Shown here: one piece after another, positions 43,209 through 51,992 of the stretch | Numbering within the stretch: position 1 is the stretch's first letter | Layout: every line of letters starts with the position of its first letter | DNA from: Veillonella caviae | GTDB lineage: Bacteria > Bacillota > Negativicutes > Veillonellales > Veillonellaceae | NCBI RefSeq assembly: GCF_003992125.1 | Contig: NZ_RQUY01000003.1 | Span: 62,001 to 126,000 of the forward strand | Direction: 5' to 3' | DNA length: 64,000 nucleotides | Position numbers and translations under genes: made by a program | Notes under the pieces: generated by a model | The model's database searches: none | What the model saw: the letters and a program-made list of their open reading frames with translations, nothing else | What the model was told of the DNA's origin: nothing

Positions 43209-44816
43209 ATGAAGGTAAATAAAAAATTATTATTGGTTGCATGTGTGTGTGCATCTGTATCGATGAATGCTTGGGCTGCTGAAAGTAGTTCTTCTAGTAG
43301 CTCTTCTAGCACTACTTCCTCTACTACAACTGTACAGAATACTGGTGACAGTACCCGTATAAGTCGAGTACAAAGTAGCACATCTACATCTTCTTCCACT
43401 TGGTCTCATGAGGAGCGTAGTTCTACAACTAAAACAAGTGCAGGCATTGGTATAGGTTCTATCCGTGATTATAAAGAACATGTTGATGGAGTCGGTTATG
43501 TGATGGCCGATGTAGATGGAATTTTAAACCCTTATCGCAATACGCCGAGGTCTTTAAAAATAGGTAAAGGTAAAACGTTTAAAAATGATGAAATCTTAGA
43601 ACATGGCGTATTAGCAGCGATGAAAGAAAAGGGGAAATGGGGCGTGTTGCGTCCTGATGGGACTGTTGCTGTTGCTCCTAAGTATAAAGCTATCAATGAT
43701 GTTGATTATAGTACTGGTAATGTGTTAGCTCAAATTGATAAAAAAACGACTACATGGGTAACACCGAATGGCAACGAAATTAGTGCAGCAGAAGCATTGA
43801 AAGAACGCGTTGCATACGAAAGGGAAAGCCAGTATCCTAGTGATAGTTATATTGAATTTAAAGAAAAAGGTAAATATGGCTTTAAAACCGCAGATGATAA
43901 GGTTGTAATAGCCCCTCAATATCGTCAAATTATCACCGGATTTAGCGAAGATAGAGCATTCGTAAAAAATGCAAAAGGTAAAATTGTTGCTATTGATGGT
44001 ACTGGCAAAGAATTGTTCTTTGCGCCTACAAAAGAAATCTATGCCTATGACAATGGTCTAGCTGAGTATCGCCGTGCTGTTAGTGGGTTTAATCTCGGTG
44101 GCTTAGTAGGCGGATTTGTGCTCGGTGGTATTATCGGTGGTGCACTTCTCAGTAGCGGTCACTACTATCATGTAGGTGGTTTTGTATATGATGGTGCTAA
44201 ACGTGGTTATATTGATCGAAATGGTACTATTGTAGTAGATAGCAAAAATGATAAAGTGTGGCCTATGACGTCCTATGGTACTGTTGTTCAGAATAAAGGA
44301 CTTACTACTTTTGTAAACCGAAAAGGGGAAACTATCATTCCTGGTGGTAAATACGATGTAGAAGAAATGGATCGCTATAATGGTTTGTTAGCATTAAAAG
44401 ACGAAAACTCTGAAAAATGGGGCGTATTCAATGTAACCGATGGACACCAAGTGGTACCATTTAAATACGATTCCATTTCCTTTGCTGGTTCAGATCGTCT
44501 AGTAGTGACACAAGATTACGTTAAAAATCTTGTGGAAATGACATCGGGGCGTTCTATGTACTCTGCTCAAACAGAGGCTACTATCGACCCATTTAATACA
44601 GATACAGTAACATGGGTTCATACAGGTAAATCTAATTACTCCATCATTGATAATAATGGGCATACTTTATTTAAAGATGTTAATAATATCATTGAAGAAG
44701 CGCGTTCATTTAATCATGGTTATGCAGCGGTAAAATCTAAAGGTAAATGGGGAATTATGAATTCTAAAGGTGCGTGGATTACACAACCAATCTATGAGGC
44801 TATCAATATTCTTTAA
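43209..44816 (+). CDS. Exported WG-repeat protein with glycine-zipper segment
   Basis: A 535-residue exported protein. Residues 1-24 are a signal peptide ending NAWAAE. A Ser/Thr-rich linker (25-75) follows. WG-type repeats come next: KGKWGVLRPDGTVAVAPKYK, KGKYGFKTADDKVVIAPQYR, later EKWGVFNVTDGHQVVPFKYD and KGKWGIMNSKGAWITQPIYE. A hydrophobic glycine zipper (GLVGGFVLGGIIGGALLSSG, near residues 297-316) interrupts the array. WG repeats form beta-propeller-like binding modules of unknown ligand. The zipper could insert in a membrane. I use the ATG after GGAGTG and not the upstream in-frame start. Confidence 0.85.
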   Translation: MKVNKKLLLVACVCASVSMNAWAAESSSSSSSSSTTSSTTTVQNTGDSTRISRVQSSTSTSSSTWSHEERSSTTKTSAGIGIGSIRDYKEHVDGVGYVMADVDGILNPYRNTPRSLKIGKGKTFKNDEILEHGVLAAMKEKGKWGVLRPDGTVAVAPKYKAINDVDYSTGNVLAQIDKKTTTWVTPNGNEISAAEALKERVAYERESQYPSDSYIEFKEKGKYGFKTADDKVVIAPQYRQIITGFSEDRAFVKNAKGKIVAIDGTGKELFFAPTKEIYAYDNGLAEYRRAVSGFNLGGLVGGFVLGGIIGGALLSSGHYYHVGGFVYDGAKRGYIDRNGTIVVDSKNDKVWPMTSYGTVVQNKGLTTFVNRKGETIIPGGKYDVEEMDRYNGLLALKDENSEKWGVFNVTDGHQVVPFKYDSISFAGSDRLVVTQDYVKNLVEMTSGRSMYSAQTEATIDPFNTDTVTWVHTGKSNYSIIDNNGHTLFKDVNNIIEEARSFNHGYAAVKSKGKWGIMNSKGAWITQPIYEAINIL

Positions 44817-44950
44817 TAGTATTTTTATTCTATACTTGATTTGTTATATTCATAGTGTACAGTTTGTTTTGTAGTCTTACATGATTATGAGGATGTTATT
44901 AATCATGTATATATCGAAAAAATTATATTATATCTATTAGTTATGATCCG

Positions 44951-44985
44951 AAGCCCTATAATTTCTAGAAATTATAGGGCTTTTA
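44951..44985 (+). terminator. Intrinsic terminator before yajQ
   Basis: AAGCCCTATAATTTC pairs exactly with GAAATTATAGGGCTT around TAGA, followed by TTTTACG. It ends the WG-repeat transcript. The rest of the 240-base gap is AT-rich without other visible signals. Confidence 0.85.
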
Positions 44986-45060
44986 CGTTATAATTAAAAA
45001 GATGTGATGAATATAATTGAATGAATTTCATGCTCTGAATTTATATATAGGAGGTATACA

Positions 45061-45555
45061 ATGGCTAAAGATTGTTCTTTTGACGTCGTATCTGAAGTGG
45101 ATATGCAAGAGGTAGATAACGCTGTTAATCAAGCGAAGAAAGAAATAGGTACTCGTTATGATTTTCGCGGTTCTAAAGCTGAAATTAACCTCGAAGGGGA
45201 TACTATTAAAATCATCGGCGACGATGAATACAAATTGAATGCCATTATCGATGTGTTAAAAGGTAAAATGGTGAAACGTAATGTAGCGGTAAAAAACCTT
45301 GATTACGGTAAAGTAGAACCTGCTTCTGGTGCTACGGTGCGCCAAGTGATTACTATTAAAAAAGGTATTACTAAAGAAAATGCCAAAGAAGTAGTAAAAG
45401 CGATTAAAAATATGAAATTAAAAGTACAAGCATCTATTCAAGAAGATCAAGTACGCGTATCTGGCAAGGATAAAGATGATTTGCAAGCCGTTATTCAAAT
45501 GCTCAAACAATTGGATGTGCCTGTAGAATTGCAATTTGTTAATTTCCGATCTTAA
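45061..45555 (+). CDS. yajQ: YajQ family nucleotide-binding protein
   Basis: A 164-residue UPF0234/YajQ protein with the family start [20 protein letters not shown], the segment [14 protein letters not shown], and the second half [16 protein letters not shown]. YajQ has two ferredoxin-like folds. It binds cyclic di-GMP in Xanthomonas, and tRNA or GTP/ATP in other reports. The ribosome binding site is AGGAGGT. It lies 70 bases before cbiD, with a hairpin but no true terminator between, so it might be read together with the cobalamin operon. Confidence 0.93.
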   Translation: MAKDCSFDVVSEVDMQEVDNAVNQAKKEIGTRYDFRGSKAEINLEGDTIKIIGDDEYKLNAIIDVLKGKMVKRNVAVKNLDYGKVEPASGATVRQVITIKKGITKENAKEVVKAIKNMKLKVQASIQEDQVRVSGKDKDDLQAVIQMLKQLDVPVELQFVNFRS

Positions 45556-45572
45556 TTACATAATAATAAAAC

Positions 45573-45619
45573 ATAGGGTTAGATGGGAATTGAATGACTA
45601 GCCCTATTGGTATAGGAGG
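45573..45619 (+). promoter_or_regulatory. Alternative hairpins at the cbiD ribosome binding site
   Basis: ATAGGGTTAG (45573-45582) can pair with CTAGCCCTAT (45598-45607). The same CCTAT (45603-45607) can instead pair with ATAGG (45612-45616), which overlaps the AGGAGG ribosome binding site of cbiD. The two pairings exclude each other, the layout of a translational switch. No T-tract follows. No cobalamin riboswitch is recognisable here. The alternative is chance pairing in a short leader. Confidence 0.4.
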
Positions 45620-45624
45620 CCTTT

Positions 45625-46743
45625 ATGAGAGTAGAGGATATGAAAGGTGGATACACCACTGGTTCCTGTGCTACAGCAGGCATGAAGGCGGGATTGTTAG
45701 CATTGTTAGATGGCAATATTGTCAATCGAGTTGTTATAGAAAATCCCCAAGGCCAATATATTGAAGTTCCTATTAAGAATGTTACGATTCTATCTGCTAC
45801 GGAGGCAAAAGTAACGGTTGTGAAAGATGGCGGCGATGATCCAGATGTGACCCATGGCAATGATGTAGAAACTATAGTGTCTATTAACGATACGGGAGTA
45901 CTCGCATTTCGCGCTGGATATGGCGTTGGGACGGTGACAAAACCAGGCCTTGCCATGCCACCTGGGGAACCAGCTATCAATCCAGGGCCACGGGCAATGA
46001 TGAACATTGTCTTTGAAGATATGTGTGTTCACGGCCAAGGCGTTACCGTTACAGTGAGCGTCCCTAATGGATTGGCATTAGCTAAAAAAACATTGAATCA
46101 CACCCTGGGTATTGAAGGCGGTATTTCCATTATTGGTACTACGGGCATCGTAAAGCCCATGAGTGAAGAGGGATTTAAAAATTCTTTGGTGCCTCAATTA
46201 GAAGTAATGAAAGCTAATGGTTGTGAAACGGCGGTACTCGTACCGGGCCGTATAGGTCAAGATTTGGCGGCACAAGTATTGGGGATTCATAAAAACCAAA
46301 TGGCAGAAACTAGTAATTTTATTGGATTCATGTTAGAGCAAGCGGTACGTATCGGTTTTAAGCGAATTTTAATTATCGGACATATCGGTAAATTAATTAA
46401 ATTAGCTAGTGGTAGTTTTCATACGCATAATCGCATGAGTGACGGTCGTATGGAATCTATCGTAGCTTATGCTGCCTTGGAAGGGGCATCGCAAAATGTT
46501 TGCGAGGAGCTATTTAATTGCCAAACTACAGAATCTACATTCCCTATATTGGAGCGAGAAGGTTTAACTGGTGTTTACCAACGTGTAGTAGATAGAGCAT
46601 CATTACGTAGTGAGCGCTACATCGCTAATGAAGCACAAGTGGGGATTATTATTACTACCTTACAAGGGAATATATTAGCTATCGACAAGAATGCAAAGGA
46701 AATAGGAGAACTAGAATCATGGCACATACCTTATTTATCGTAG
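45625..46743 (+). CDS. cbiD: Cobalt-precorrin-5B (C1)-methyltransferase
   Basis: A 372-residue CbiD of the anaerobic (early-cobalt) cobalamin pathway. The N-terminal GGYTTGSCATAGMKAGL is the family signature, and MPPGEPAINPGPRAMM and IIGHIGKLIKLASGSFHTHN are further conserved blocks. It methylates C1 of cobalt-precorrin-5B. It heads a run of eight tightly overlapping cbi genes. The last 25 bases overlap cbiE. Confidence 0.95.
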   Translation: MRVEDMKGGYTTGSCATAGMKAGLLALLDGNIVNRVVIENPQGQYIEVPIKNVTILSATEAKVTVVKDGGDDPDVTHGNDVETIVSINDTGVLAFRAGYGVGTVTKPGLAMPPGEPAINPGPRAMMNIVFEDMCVHGQGVTVTVSVPNGLALAKKTLNHTLGIEGGISIIGTTGIVKPMSEEGFKNSLVPQLEVMKANGCETAVLVPGRIGQDLAAQVLGIHKNQMAETSNFIGFMLEQAVRIGFKRILIIGHIGKLIKLASGSFHTHNRMSDGRMESIVAYAALEGASQNVCEELFNCQTTESTFPILEREGLTGVYQRVVDRASLRSERYIANEAQVGIIITTLQGNILAIDKNAKEIGELESWHIPYLS

Positions 46744-47345
46744 GCATTGGCCCGGGTAATCCTGATTATGTAGTGCCAAGAGGTCTTGATTTAATACGCA
46801 ATGCAACGGTTTTGGTTGGTAGTGAGCGGGCTCTTGAGGATTTTCGAGAACCTCGTCAAATTACATATCCTGTAACAGGGAAACTAAGTATATTAGCAGA
46901 ACAAATTGAGTGTGAATTGCAAAACCATGACGTGGTTGTTATGGTAAGTGGTGATACTGGTTATTACAGTTTATTGCCGTATTTGAAAAAGAAATTTCCT
47001 TCCTACCCAATTGAAGTTATTCCTGGTATTAGCTCTATGACATTTGCCTTTGCTCGTCTCGGTGAAGTGTGGCATGATGCAAATTTAATGAGCTTTCACG
47101 GACGCCAACCGGCACCAGAGCAATTGGTGTATGTAGAAGGGAAAAAAATGGGATTCTTAACAGATCCAGAATTTAATCCAGCTCGTATTGCGAGCATTTT
47201 GATAGAAACAGGATGGCCTCCTGAAACGAGGGCAGCAGCACTAGAAAGATTGAGTTATGATGATGAGAAAATCGTAGATTCTACCTTGGAAGTGCTTACA
47301 GACCTTGAGGGCTTTGGTCATTCTGTGATGGTGGTATTAGGATGA
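46719..47345 (+). CDS. cbiE: Cobalt-precorrin-7 (C5)-methyltransferase
   Basis: A 208-residue member of the tetrapyrrole methylase family, beginning MAHTLFIVGIGPGNPDYVVP with the glycine-rich SAM loop GIGPGNP. VVMVSGDTGYYSLLPYL and IEVIPGISSMTFAFARLG are the other family motifs. It methylates C5 of cobalt-precorrin-7. In some bacteria CbiE is fused to CbiT as CobL; here they are separate, with a 4-base ATGA overlap. The start lies inside the cbiD coding end, after AGGAG. Confidence 0.93.
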   Translation: MAHTLFIVGIGPGNPDYVVPRGLDLIRNATVLVGSERALEDFREPRQITYPVTGKLSILAEQIECELQNHDVVVMVSGDTGYYSLLPYLKKKFPSYPIEVIPGISSMTFAFARLGEVWHDANLMSFHGRQPAPEQLVYVEGKKMGFLTDPEFNPARIASILIETGWPPETRAAALERLSYDDEKIVDSTLEVLTDLEGFGHSVMVVLG

Positions 47346-47938
47346 GACATTTTTTTGGAATTCCTGATGATGAATTTATTCGTGGCGATGTGCCGATGAC
47401 GAAATGCGAAATCAGAAAAGCCGTTATGAATGAAGCGCGCATCGATGAAGATAGTGTTGTTCTTGATGTAGGGGCCGGTACTGGTTCCATTTCTATCGAG
47501 GCTGCATTAGGGGCGCCGAAAGGTCATGTGTACGCTATTGAGCGCTTTGATAAGGGGATTGAGTTAATCCATCAAAATATGGAAAAATTCGGCGTGTCGA
47601 ACATGACTGTCATTAAATCTAAGGCTCCTGAGGGCATGGAAGATTTACCCGCTCTTGATGCGGTTATTATCGGTGGTAGTGCTGGTGGCATGGGTGTTAT
47701 TGTAGATGAAGCACAACGGTTGTTAAAGGTTGGCGGACGCCTTGTTGTCACCGCTGTAACTATGGAAACAGGTTATACAATTTTAAAAGAGTTAAAGGGC
47801 CGTCCGTTTAGCTATGAAGGGTATCAAATGGCTATCAGTCGATATCGCAAGGCGGGTCCTTACCATTTGTTAGACCCATTGAGCCCTATTTTTATCGTAG
47901 CGGCTACGAAATTAGATGAAGGAGATAATAATGGTTGA
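47342..47938 (+). CDS. cbiT: Cobalt-precorrin-6B (C15)-methyltransferase (decarboxylating)
   Basis: A 198-residue class I SAM methyltransferase, with motif I VVLDVGAGTGSISIEAAL and FGIPDDEFIRGDVPMTKCEI, the CbiT start. It methylates C15 of cobalt-precorrin-6B and removes the acetate carboxyl on C12. It overlaps cbiE by 4 bases and cbiF by 8 bases. The fold differs from the other cbi methyltransferases around it, as expected for CbiT. Confidence 0.93.
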   Translation: MRHFFGIPDDEFIRGDVPMTKCEIRKAVMNEARIDEDSVVLDVGAGTGSISIEAALGAPKGHVYAIERFDKGIELIHQNMEKFGVSNMTVIKSKAPEGMEDLPALDAVIIGGSAGGMGVIVDEAQRLLKVGGRLVVTAVTMETGYTILKELKGRPFSYEGYQMAISRYRKAGPYHLLDPLSPIFIVAATKLDEGDNNG

Positions 47939-48692
47939 TGTACATATTGTAGGCGCAGGCCCTGGAGATCCAGAACTCATTACTCGCAAAGGGTATCGCC
48001 TTGTAGAAGAAGCAGATGTAGTGATTTATGCAGGCTCTCTTGTAAATCCAGCTATTTTAGAGGCTTGTAAACCGAGTTGTGAAATTCACAACAGTGCTAC
48101 TATGAACCTTGATGAAGTATTAGCAGTAATGAAAGCATCTGTAGAGGCTGGGAAACGAGTAGTACGTCTTCATACAGGGGATCCCGCTATTTACGGTGCT
48201 ATTCAAGAACAAATGGATGCGTTGTCCGCTATGGGGATTACTTATGAAGTAGTGCCAGGTGTTAGCTCATTCCTCGCTACAGCAGCTGCATTGAAGCAAG
48301 AGTATACATTGCCTAATGTATCCCAAACGGTTATTATTACCCGCATGGAAGGTCGCACACCGATGCCACCGAAGGAAAAGCTCCGCATGTTGGCAGCCCA
48401 TGAAGCAACAATGTGTATTTTCTTGTCTGTGCAAATGTTAGACAAGGTGGTAGCTGAGCTCATTGAAGGCGGTTATGATAAAACAACTCCTGTAGCTATT
48501 GTGGTGAAAGCTTCTTGGCCAGACCAACGCATTATTAGAGGTACTTTGGAGACTATTGCGGATATCGTAGCTAAAGAAGGTGTATTGCGCCAAGCTATGA
48601 TTGTAGTGAGCCACGTGTTAGATAGCGAATATGAATTGTCTAAATTATACGATAAAGGCTTTGCTCACATGTACCGCAGTGCAAAGGACTAG
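47931..48692 (+). CDS. cbiF: Cobalt-precorrin-4 (C11)-methyltransferase
   Basis: A 253-residue tetrapyrrole methylase beginning VDVHIVGAGPGDPELITRKG, with VVRLHTGDPAIYGAIQEQ and YEVVPGVSSFLATAAALKQE. These are CbiF/CobM motifs. It methylates C11 before ring contraction is completed. I choose the ATG 6 bases after AAGGAG; an in-frame upstream start lies deeper in cbiT with no such site. The gene is followed 2 bases later by cbiG. Confidence 0.94.
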   Translation: MVDVHIVGAGPGDPELITRKGYRLVEEADVVIYAGSLVNPAILEACKPSCEIHNSATMNLDEVLAVMKASVEAGKRVVRLHTGDPAIYGAIQEQMDALSAMGITYEVVPGVSSFLATAAALKQEYTLPNVSQTVIITRMEGRTPMPPKEKLRMLAAHEATMCIFLSVQMLDKVVAELIEGGYDKTTPVAIVVKASWPDQRIIRGTLETIADIVAKEGVLRQAMIVVSHVLDSEYELSKLYDKGFAHMYRSAKD

Positions 48693-48694
48693 TT

Positions 48695-49828
48695 ATGGCT
48701 ATAAAAACAGCTATTCTTTCTGTATCAAAGCGTGGTGCCGAATTAGGGCAGCGTATTAAAGCTTTGGTGGCGCCTCATGCAGTTTGCTATGAGAAAACGG
48801 GTCGTGAATCTGGCGGTGAGGCTATTTATTTTGATTCATTGAAACCGCATATGGGGGATATTTTTAAAACCTATGATCAAGTACTGTGCATTATGGCGCT
48901 AGGTATTGTAGTGCGTATGATTGCTCCGTATATTGAACATAAATCAAAGGACCCTGCTATTGTAGTAATGGACGAGGCAGGTCATCATACTATTAGCTTG
49001 TTGTCTGGCCATTTAGGAGGCGCTAATGAATGGGCTACCACTATTGCCCTCGCTATCGACTCAGATCCAGTTATCACTACTGCTACCGATGTGAATGGAT
49101 TACCTGCCCCAGATGTGTGGGCTCGTAATGAACAGTTAACAGTTGATGATTTCAACACACTCATCGCCGTGAATTCTGCCGTCGTGGCTGGCGAACAGGT
49201 GAACTATTATATTGATGAAAGTATTCCTAATAGCGCAATTCTTATGCAGTCTGCAGGAGAGCATGTGGGGAAACATGGTAAAGTGTATGGTTTTATTGTT
49301 GACTGTTCATCTGACGAAGCTAAGGTGAATCTAGTTGATGATAAGATATCTGTGCAGATGTTACAGAATAGTAGGTCACACTGCGTAGTGGTGACGGATA
49401 AAATCATACCTACAGCGTCTCACCAGCTAATTTTGAGGCCTAAGACTTTCACCATGGGCATTGGTTGCCGCCGAGATACGCCGAAGGAACTCATATTAGA
49501 GGCTATAACACAATCATTAGAACAACATCAGCTTTCACCAAAAAGTCTATTAACAGCGGCATCTGTTATTGTTAAACAAGACGAAGTAGGATTACTGACG
49601 GCGATGAGAGAATTAGGGTGGCCTATCAAATTCTATGAACAAGAAGAGATGGAACCCATTATAGAACAACAAAAATTACATGAGTCTACATTTGTAAAAG
49701 GAACGATAGGAGTAGGAAACGTATGCGAAACGACAGCGTTACTAGCGGCCAAGAGCCAAACATTAATACAAGAGAAAACAATATATCCGAAAACAACAAT
49801 AGCCATTGCACAGGTTACATCAAAGTAA
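48695..49828 (+). CDS. cbiG: Cobalt-precorrin-5A hydrolase
   Basis: A 377-residue CbiG, which opens the delta-lactone of cobalt-precorrin-5A and releases acetaldehyde. The N-terminal domain has CIMALGIVVRMIAPYIEHKS and the invariant DEAGHHTISLLSGHLGGANE. The C-terminal domain has MGIGCRRDTPKE and ends GVGNVCETTALLAAKSQ. The last 106 bases also encode the N-terminus of CbiH in another frame. Both readings look like genuine protein. Confidence 0.94.
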   Translation: MAIKTAILSVSKRGAELGQRIKALVAPHAVCYEKTGRESGGEAIYFDSLKPHMGDIFKTYDQVLCIMALGIVVRMIAPYIEHKSKDPAIVVMDEAGHHTISLLSGHLGGANEWATTIALAIDSDPVITTATDVNGLPAPDVWARNEQLTVDDFNTLIAVNSAVVAGEQVNYYIDESIPNSAILMQSAGEHVGKHGKVYGFIVDCSSDEAKVNLVDDKISVQMLQNSRSHCVVVTDKIIPTASHQLILRPKTFTMGIGCRRDTPKELILEAITQSLEQHQLSPKSLLTAASVIVKQDEVGLLTAMRELGWPIKFYEQEEMEPIIEQQKLHESTFVKGTIGVGNVCETTALLAAKSQTLIQEKTIYPKTTIAIAQVTSK

Positions 49829-50547
49829 TCGGCATTGGTCCTGGGGACGAAGAATTTATGACACCACAAGCCCGTGAAGCCATTCTCGGAGCAGATCGCG
49901 TTGTAGGGTATTTAACGTATCTTGATTTGATTAAAGATCTTATTGAAGGCAAAGAAACTGTAGGTACTGCGATGATGCAAGAAGTGGATCGTTGTCAACA
50001 AGCTGTAGATCTTGCTGTAGAAGGACATAAAGTTGTTGTTGTATCTTCTGGTGATTCCGGTGTTTATGGCATGGCTGGTCTCGTATTGGAATTGGCGAAC
50101 AAAGTGCCAGCAGAACAGCGTCCACAAGTCGATATTATTCCTGGTCTGAGCGCTGTTAATGTGGCTGCTTCTGTTTTAGGCGCTCCATTAATGCACGACT
50201 TCGCCGTTATTTCCCTTAGTGATTTAATGACACCGTGGGAGCTTATTAAGAAACGTGCTGATTTATGTGCTCAAGGGGATATGGTTATTTCTTTATACAA
50301 TCCGCGTAGTAAAAAACGTATCACTCACCTTGATGAAGTACGCGAGATTGTGTTGAAATATCGCGATCCTAAAACTCCAGTAGGGATTGTGCAAAAAGCA
50401 GGTCGTCCAGGCCAACATATGGTTATTTCCGATTTAGAAAACTTTACTAATGAAGAAGTGGATATGCAAACATTGGTTATTATTGGCAATAGCCAAACCT
50501 ATGTGGAAAATGGCCGTATGATTACACCACGAGGCTATAAATTATGA
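49723..50547 (+). CDS. cbiH: Precorrin-3B / cobalt-factor III C17-methyltransferase
   Basis: A 274-residue tetrapyrrole methylase that methylates C17 and contracts the ring. The family domain starts at IKVIGIGPGDEEFMTPQARE, about residue 33, with VVVVSSGDSGVYGMAGLV and VDIIPGLSAVNVAASVLGAP. The first 32 residues are an Asn/Ser-rich extension that is not part of the fold and is read from DNA overlapping the end of cbiG. I see no other ATG, GTG or TTG start nearer the domain, and AGGAG lies 10 bases before this ATG. Confidence 0.9.
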   Translation: MRNDSVTSGQEPNINTRENNISENNNSHCTGYIKVIGIGPGDEEFMTPQAREAILGADRVVGYLTYLDLIKDLIEGKETVGTAMMQEVDRCQQAVDLAVEGHKVVVVSSGDSGVYGMAGLVLELANKVPAEQRPQVDIIPGLSAVNVAASVLGAPLMHDFAVISLSDLMTPWELIKKRADLCAQGDMVISLYNPRSKKRITHLDEVREIVLKYRDPKTPVGIVQKAGRPGQHMVISDLENFTNEEVDMQTLVIIGNSQTYVENGRMITPRGYKL

Positions 50548-51332
50548 TTTGGGTTATCGCCGGTACCCTTGATGGTCGCACCTTGGCGGTAGATATTCAA
50601 GAAAAAACAGGTGAAGACATCCTCGTTACCGTGGTAAGCCAATATGGTGCACAATTAGCAGCCCATGACGGTGTTACCGTTCATACGGGGCGGCTGGATA
50701 AAGAGGCTATGAAGGCACTTGTAACAGAACATAATGTACGCGCTCTCATCGACGCTAGTCATCCTTATGCAGCTATTGTGACCCAAACGGCGCAAGAGGC
50801 GGCAAAGGAGATGGGGATACCTTTCGTTCGTTTTGAACGTAAAGAGGTACCATTACCAGCATACGATAAATTACACATTGTAACTGATGAAGTAGAGGCA
50901 GCCGCTTTAGCCGGCCAATTAGCGAAATCTGAAAATAGTCGCGTGTATCTTACTACAGGTAGTAAAACGATGCATATTTTTGCTCATGCAGAGGCTTTAA
51001 CAGATTGTGATGTGTGGACTCGCATTTTGCCCACTGCAGAGGTGTTGACCATGATGGAAGACTTAAAAGTGAGTCCAAAACATATCGTTGCCGTGCAAGG
51101 GCCATTTTCGTATGATATGAATCGCATTATGTTTAAGGATACTGAGGCCAGTGTAGTGGTAATGAAAAATTCTGGTCTTGTAGGCGGTGCAGATACAAAA
51201 TTACAAGCTGCCATGGATCTTGGTATTCATATTGTCGTTATCGATCGACCACGGGTGCTCATTGATAGCCCGGTGGTATCGTCAAATGATGAATTTTTCA
51301 AATTATGGGAGGATACTCATGGATTACGTTAA
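50544..51332 (+). CDS. cbiJ: Precorrin-6A / cobalt-precorrin-6A reductase
   Basis: A 262-residue CbiJ/CobK reductase. It starts MIWVIAGTLDGRTLAVDIQE, and ALIDASHPYAAIVTQTAQEA is the strongest family motif. YLTTGSKTMHIFAHAE and IVAVQGPFSYDMNRIMF follow. It reduces the macrocycle of cobalt-precorrin-6A with a nicotinamide cofactor. The start overlaps cbiH by 4 bases (ATGA), and the end overlaps cbiC by 14 bases. Confidence 0.93.
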   Translation: MIWVIAGTLDGRTLAVDIQEKTGEDILVTVVSQYGAQLAAHDGVTVHTGRLDKEAMKALVTEHNVRALIDASHPYAAIVTQTAQEAAKEMGIPFVRFERKEVPLPAYDKLHIVTDEVEAAALAGQLAKSENSRVYLTTGSKTMHIFAHAEALTDCDVWTRILPTAEVLTMMEDLKVSPKHIVAVQGPFSYDMNRIMFKDTEASVVVMKNSGLVGGADTKLQAAMDLGIHIVVIDRPRVLIDSPVVSSNDEFFKLWEDTHGLR

Positions 51333-51984
51333 AAATCCGAAAGCCATTGAAGATAAAAGTATGGAAATCATTTACGATTATGTAAAGGATTTAGGTTTAA
51401 CAGAGGATGAAGTGCGTGTAGTATCTCGTACCATCCATGCGTCAGGTGATGTAGAATATGCGCAGCTCGTTCGTATGAGCCCTGATGCAGTACAAAAAGG
51501 TATTGAAGCGTTAGATAAAGGCGCTGCTATTTATACAGATGTTGAAATGGTGCGTACCGGCATCAGTAAACCAGCATTAAAATTGCGCGGTAACGAAGTA
51601 CATTGTCTTATTAAAGATGAGGCTGTCGCAAAAATGGCGAAAGAATTGGGTGTAACACGCTCTATTGCGGCTATGCGTACTTTTGGAAAACAATTAGAAG
51701 GTCAAATTGTAGCTATCGGTAATGCGCCAACTGCATTATACGAAGTATTGCGCCTCGCTCTCGAAGAGGGGGTAAAACCTGCTCTTATTATCGGTATTCC
51801 AGTAGGTTTTGTAGGTGCTGCAGAATCAAAAGATTATTTAATGGAAGTATCTCCAGTACCTTATATCACTGTAAAAGGTAACAAGGGTGGTAGCCCAATT
51901 GCGGCATCTGTATGTAATGCGTTGCTTTACACTGATGTAAAACGCAATGATATGCTATTTGTAGAAGGTAAAGAATCTAAATAG
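51319..51984 (+). CDS. cbiC: Cobalt-precorrin-8 methylmutase
   Basis: A 221-residue CbiC/CobH, which moves the methyl group from C11 to C12 to give cobyrinic acid. The catalytic His is in SRTIHASGDVEYAQLVRMSP. ALIIGIPVGFVGAAESKDYL and TVKGNKGGSPIAASVCNALL are conserved. The frame is open further upstream inside cbiJ, but GGGAGG sits 7 bases before this ATG and the protein begins as in its relatives. It is the last cbi gene in the run and is followed by the ABC importer after 8 bases. Confidence 0.95.
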   Translation: MDYVKNPKAIEDKSMEIIYDYVKDLGLTEDEVRVVSRTIHASGDVEYAQLVRMSPDAVQKGIEALDKGAAIYTDVEMVRTGISKPALKLRGNEVHCLIKDEAVAKMAKELGVTRSIAAMRTFGKQLEGQIVAIGNAPTALYEVLRLALEEGVKPALIIGIPVGFVGAAESKDYLMEVSPVPYITVKGNKGGSPIAASVCNALLYTDVKRNDMLFVEGKESK

Positions 51985-51992
51985 AGGTTCCT

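Noticed and set aside
51187-51318. Upstream extension of CbiC
   Set aside because: It lies inside cbiJ in another frame. The ATG after GGGAGG at 51319 starts the conserved protein.
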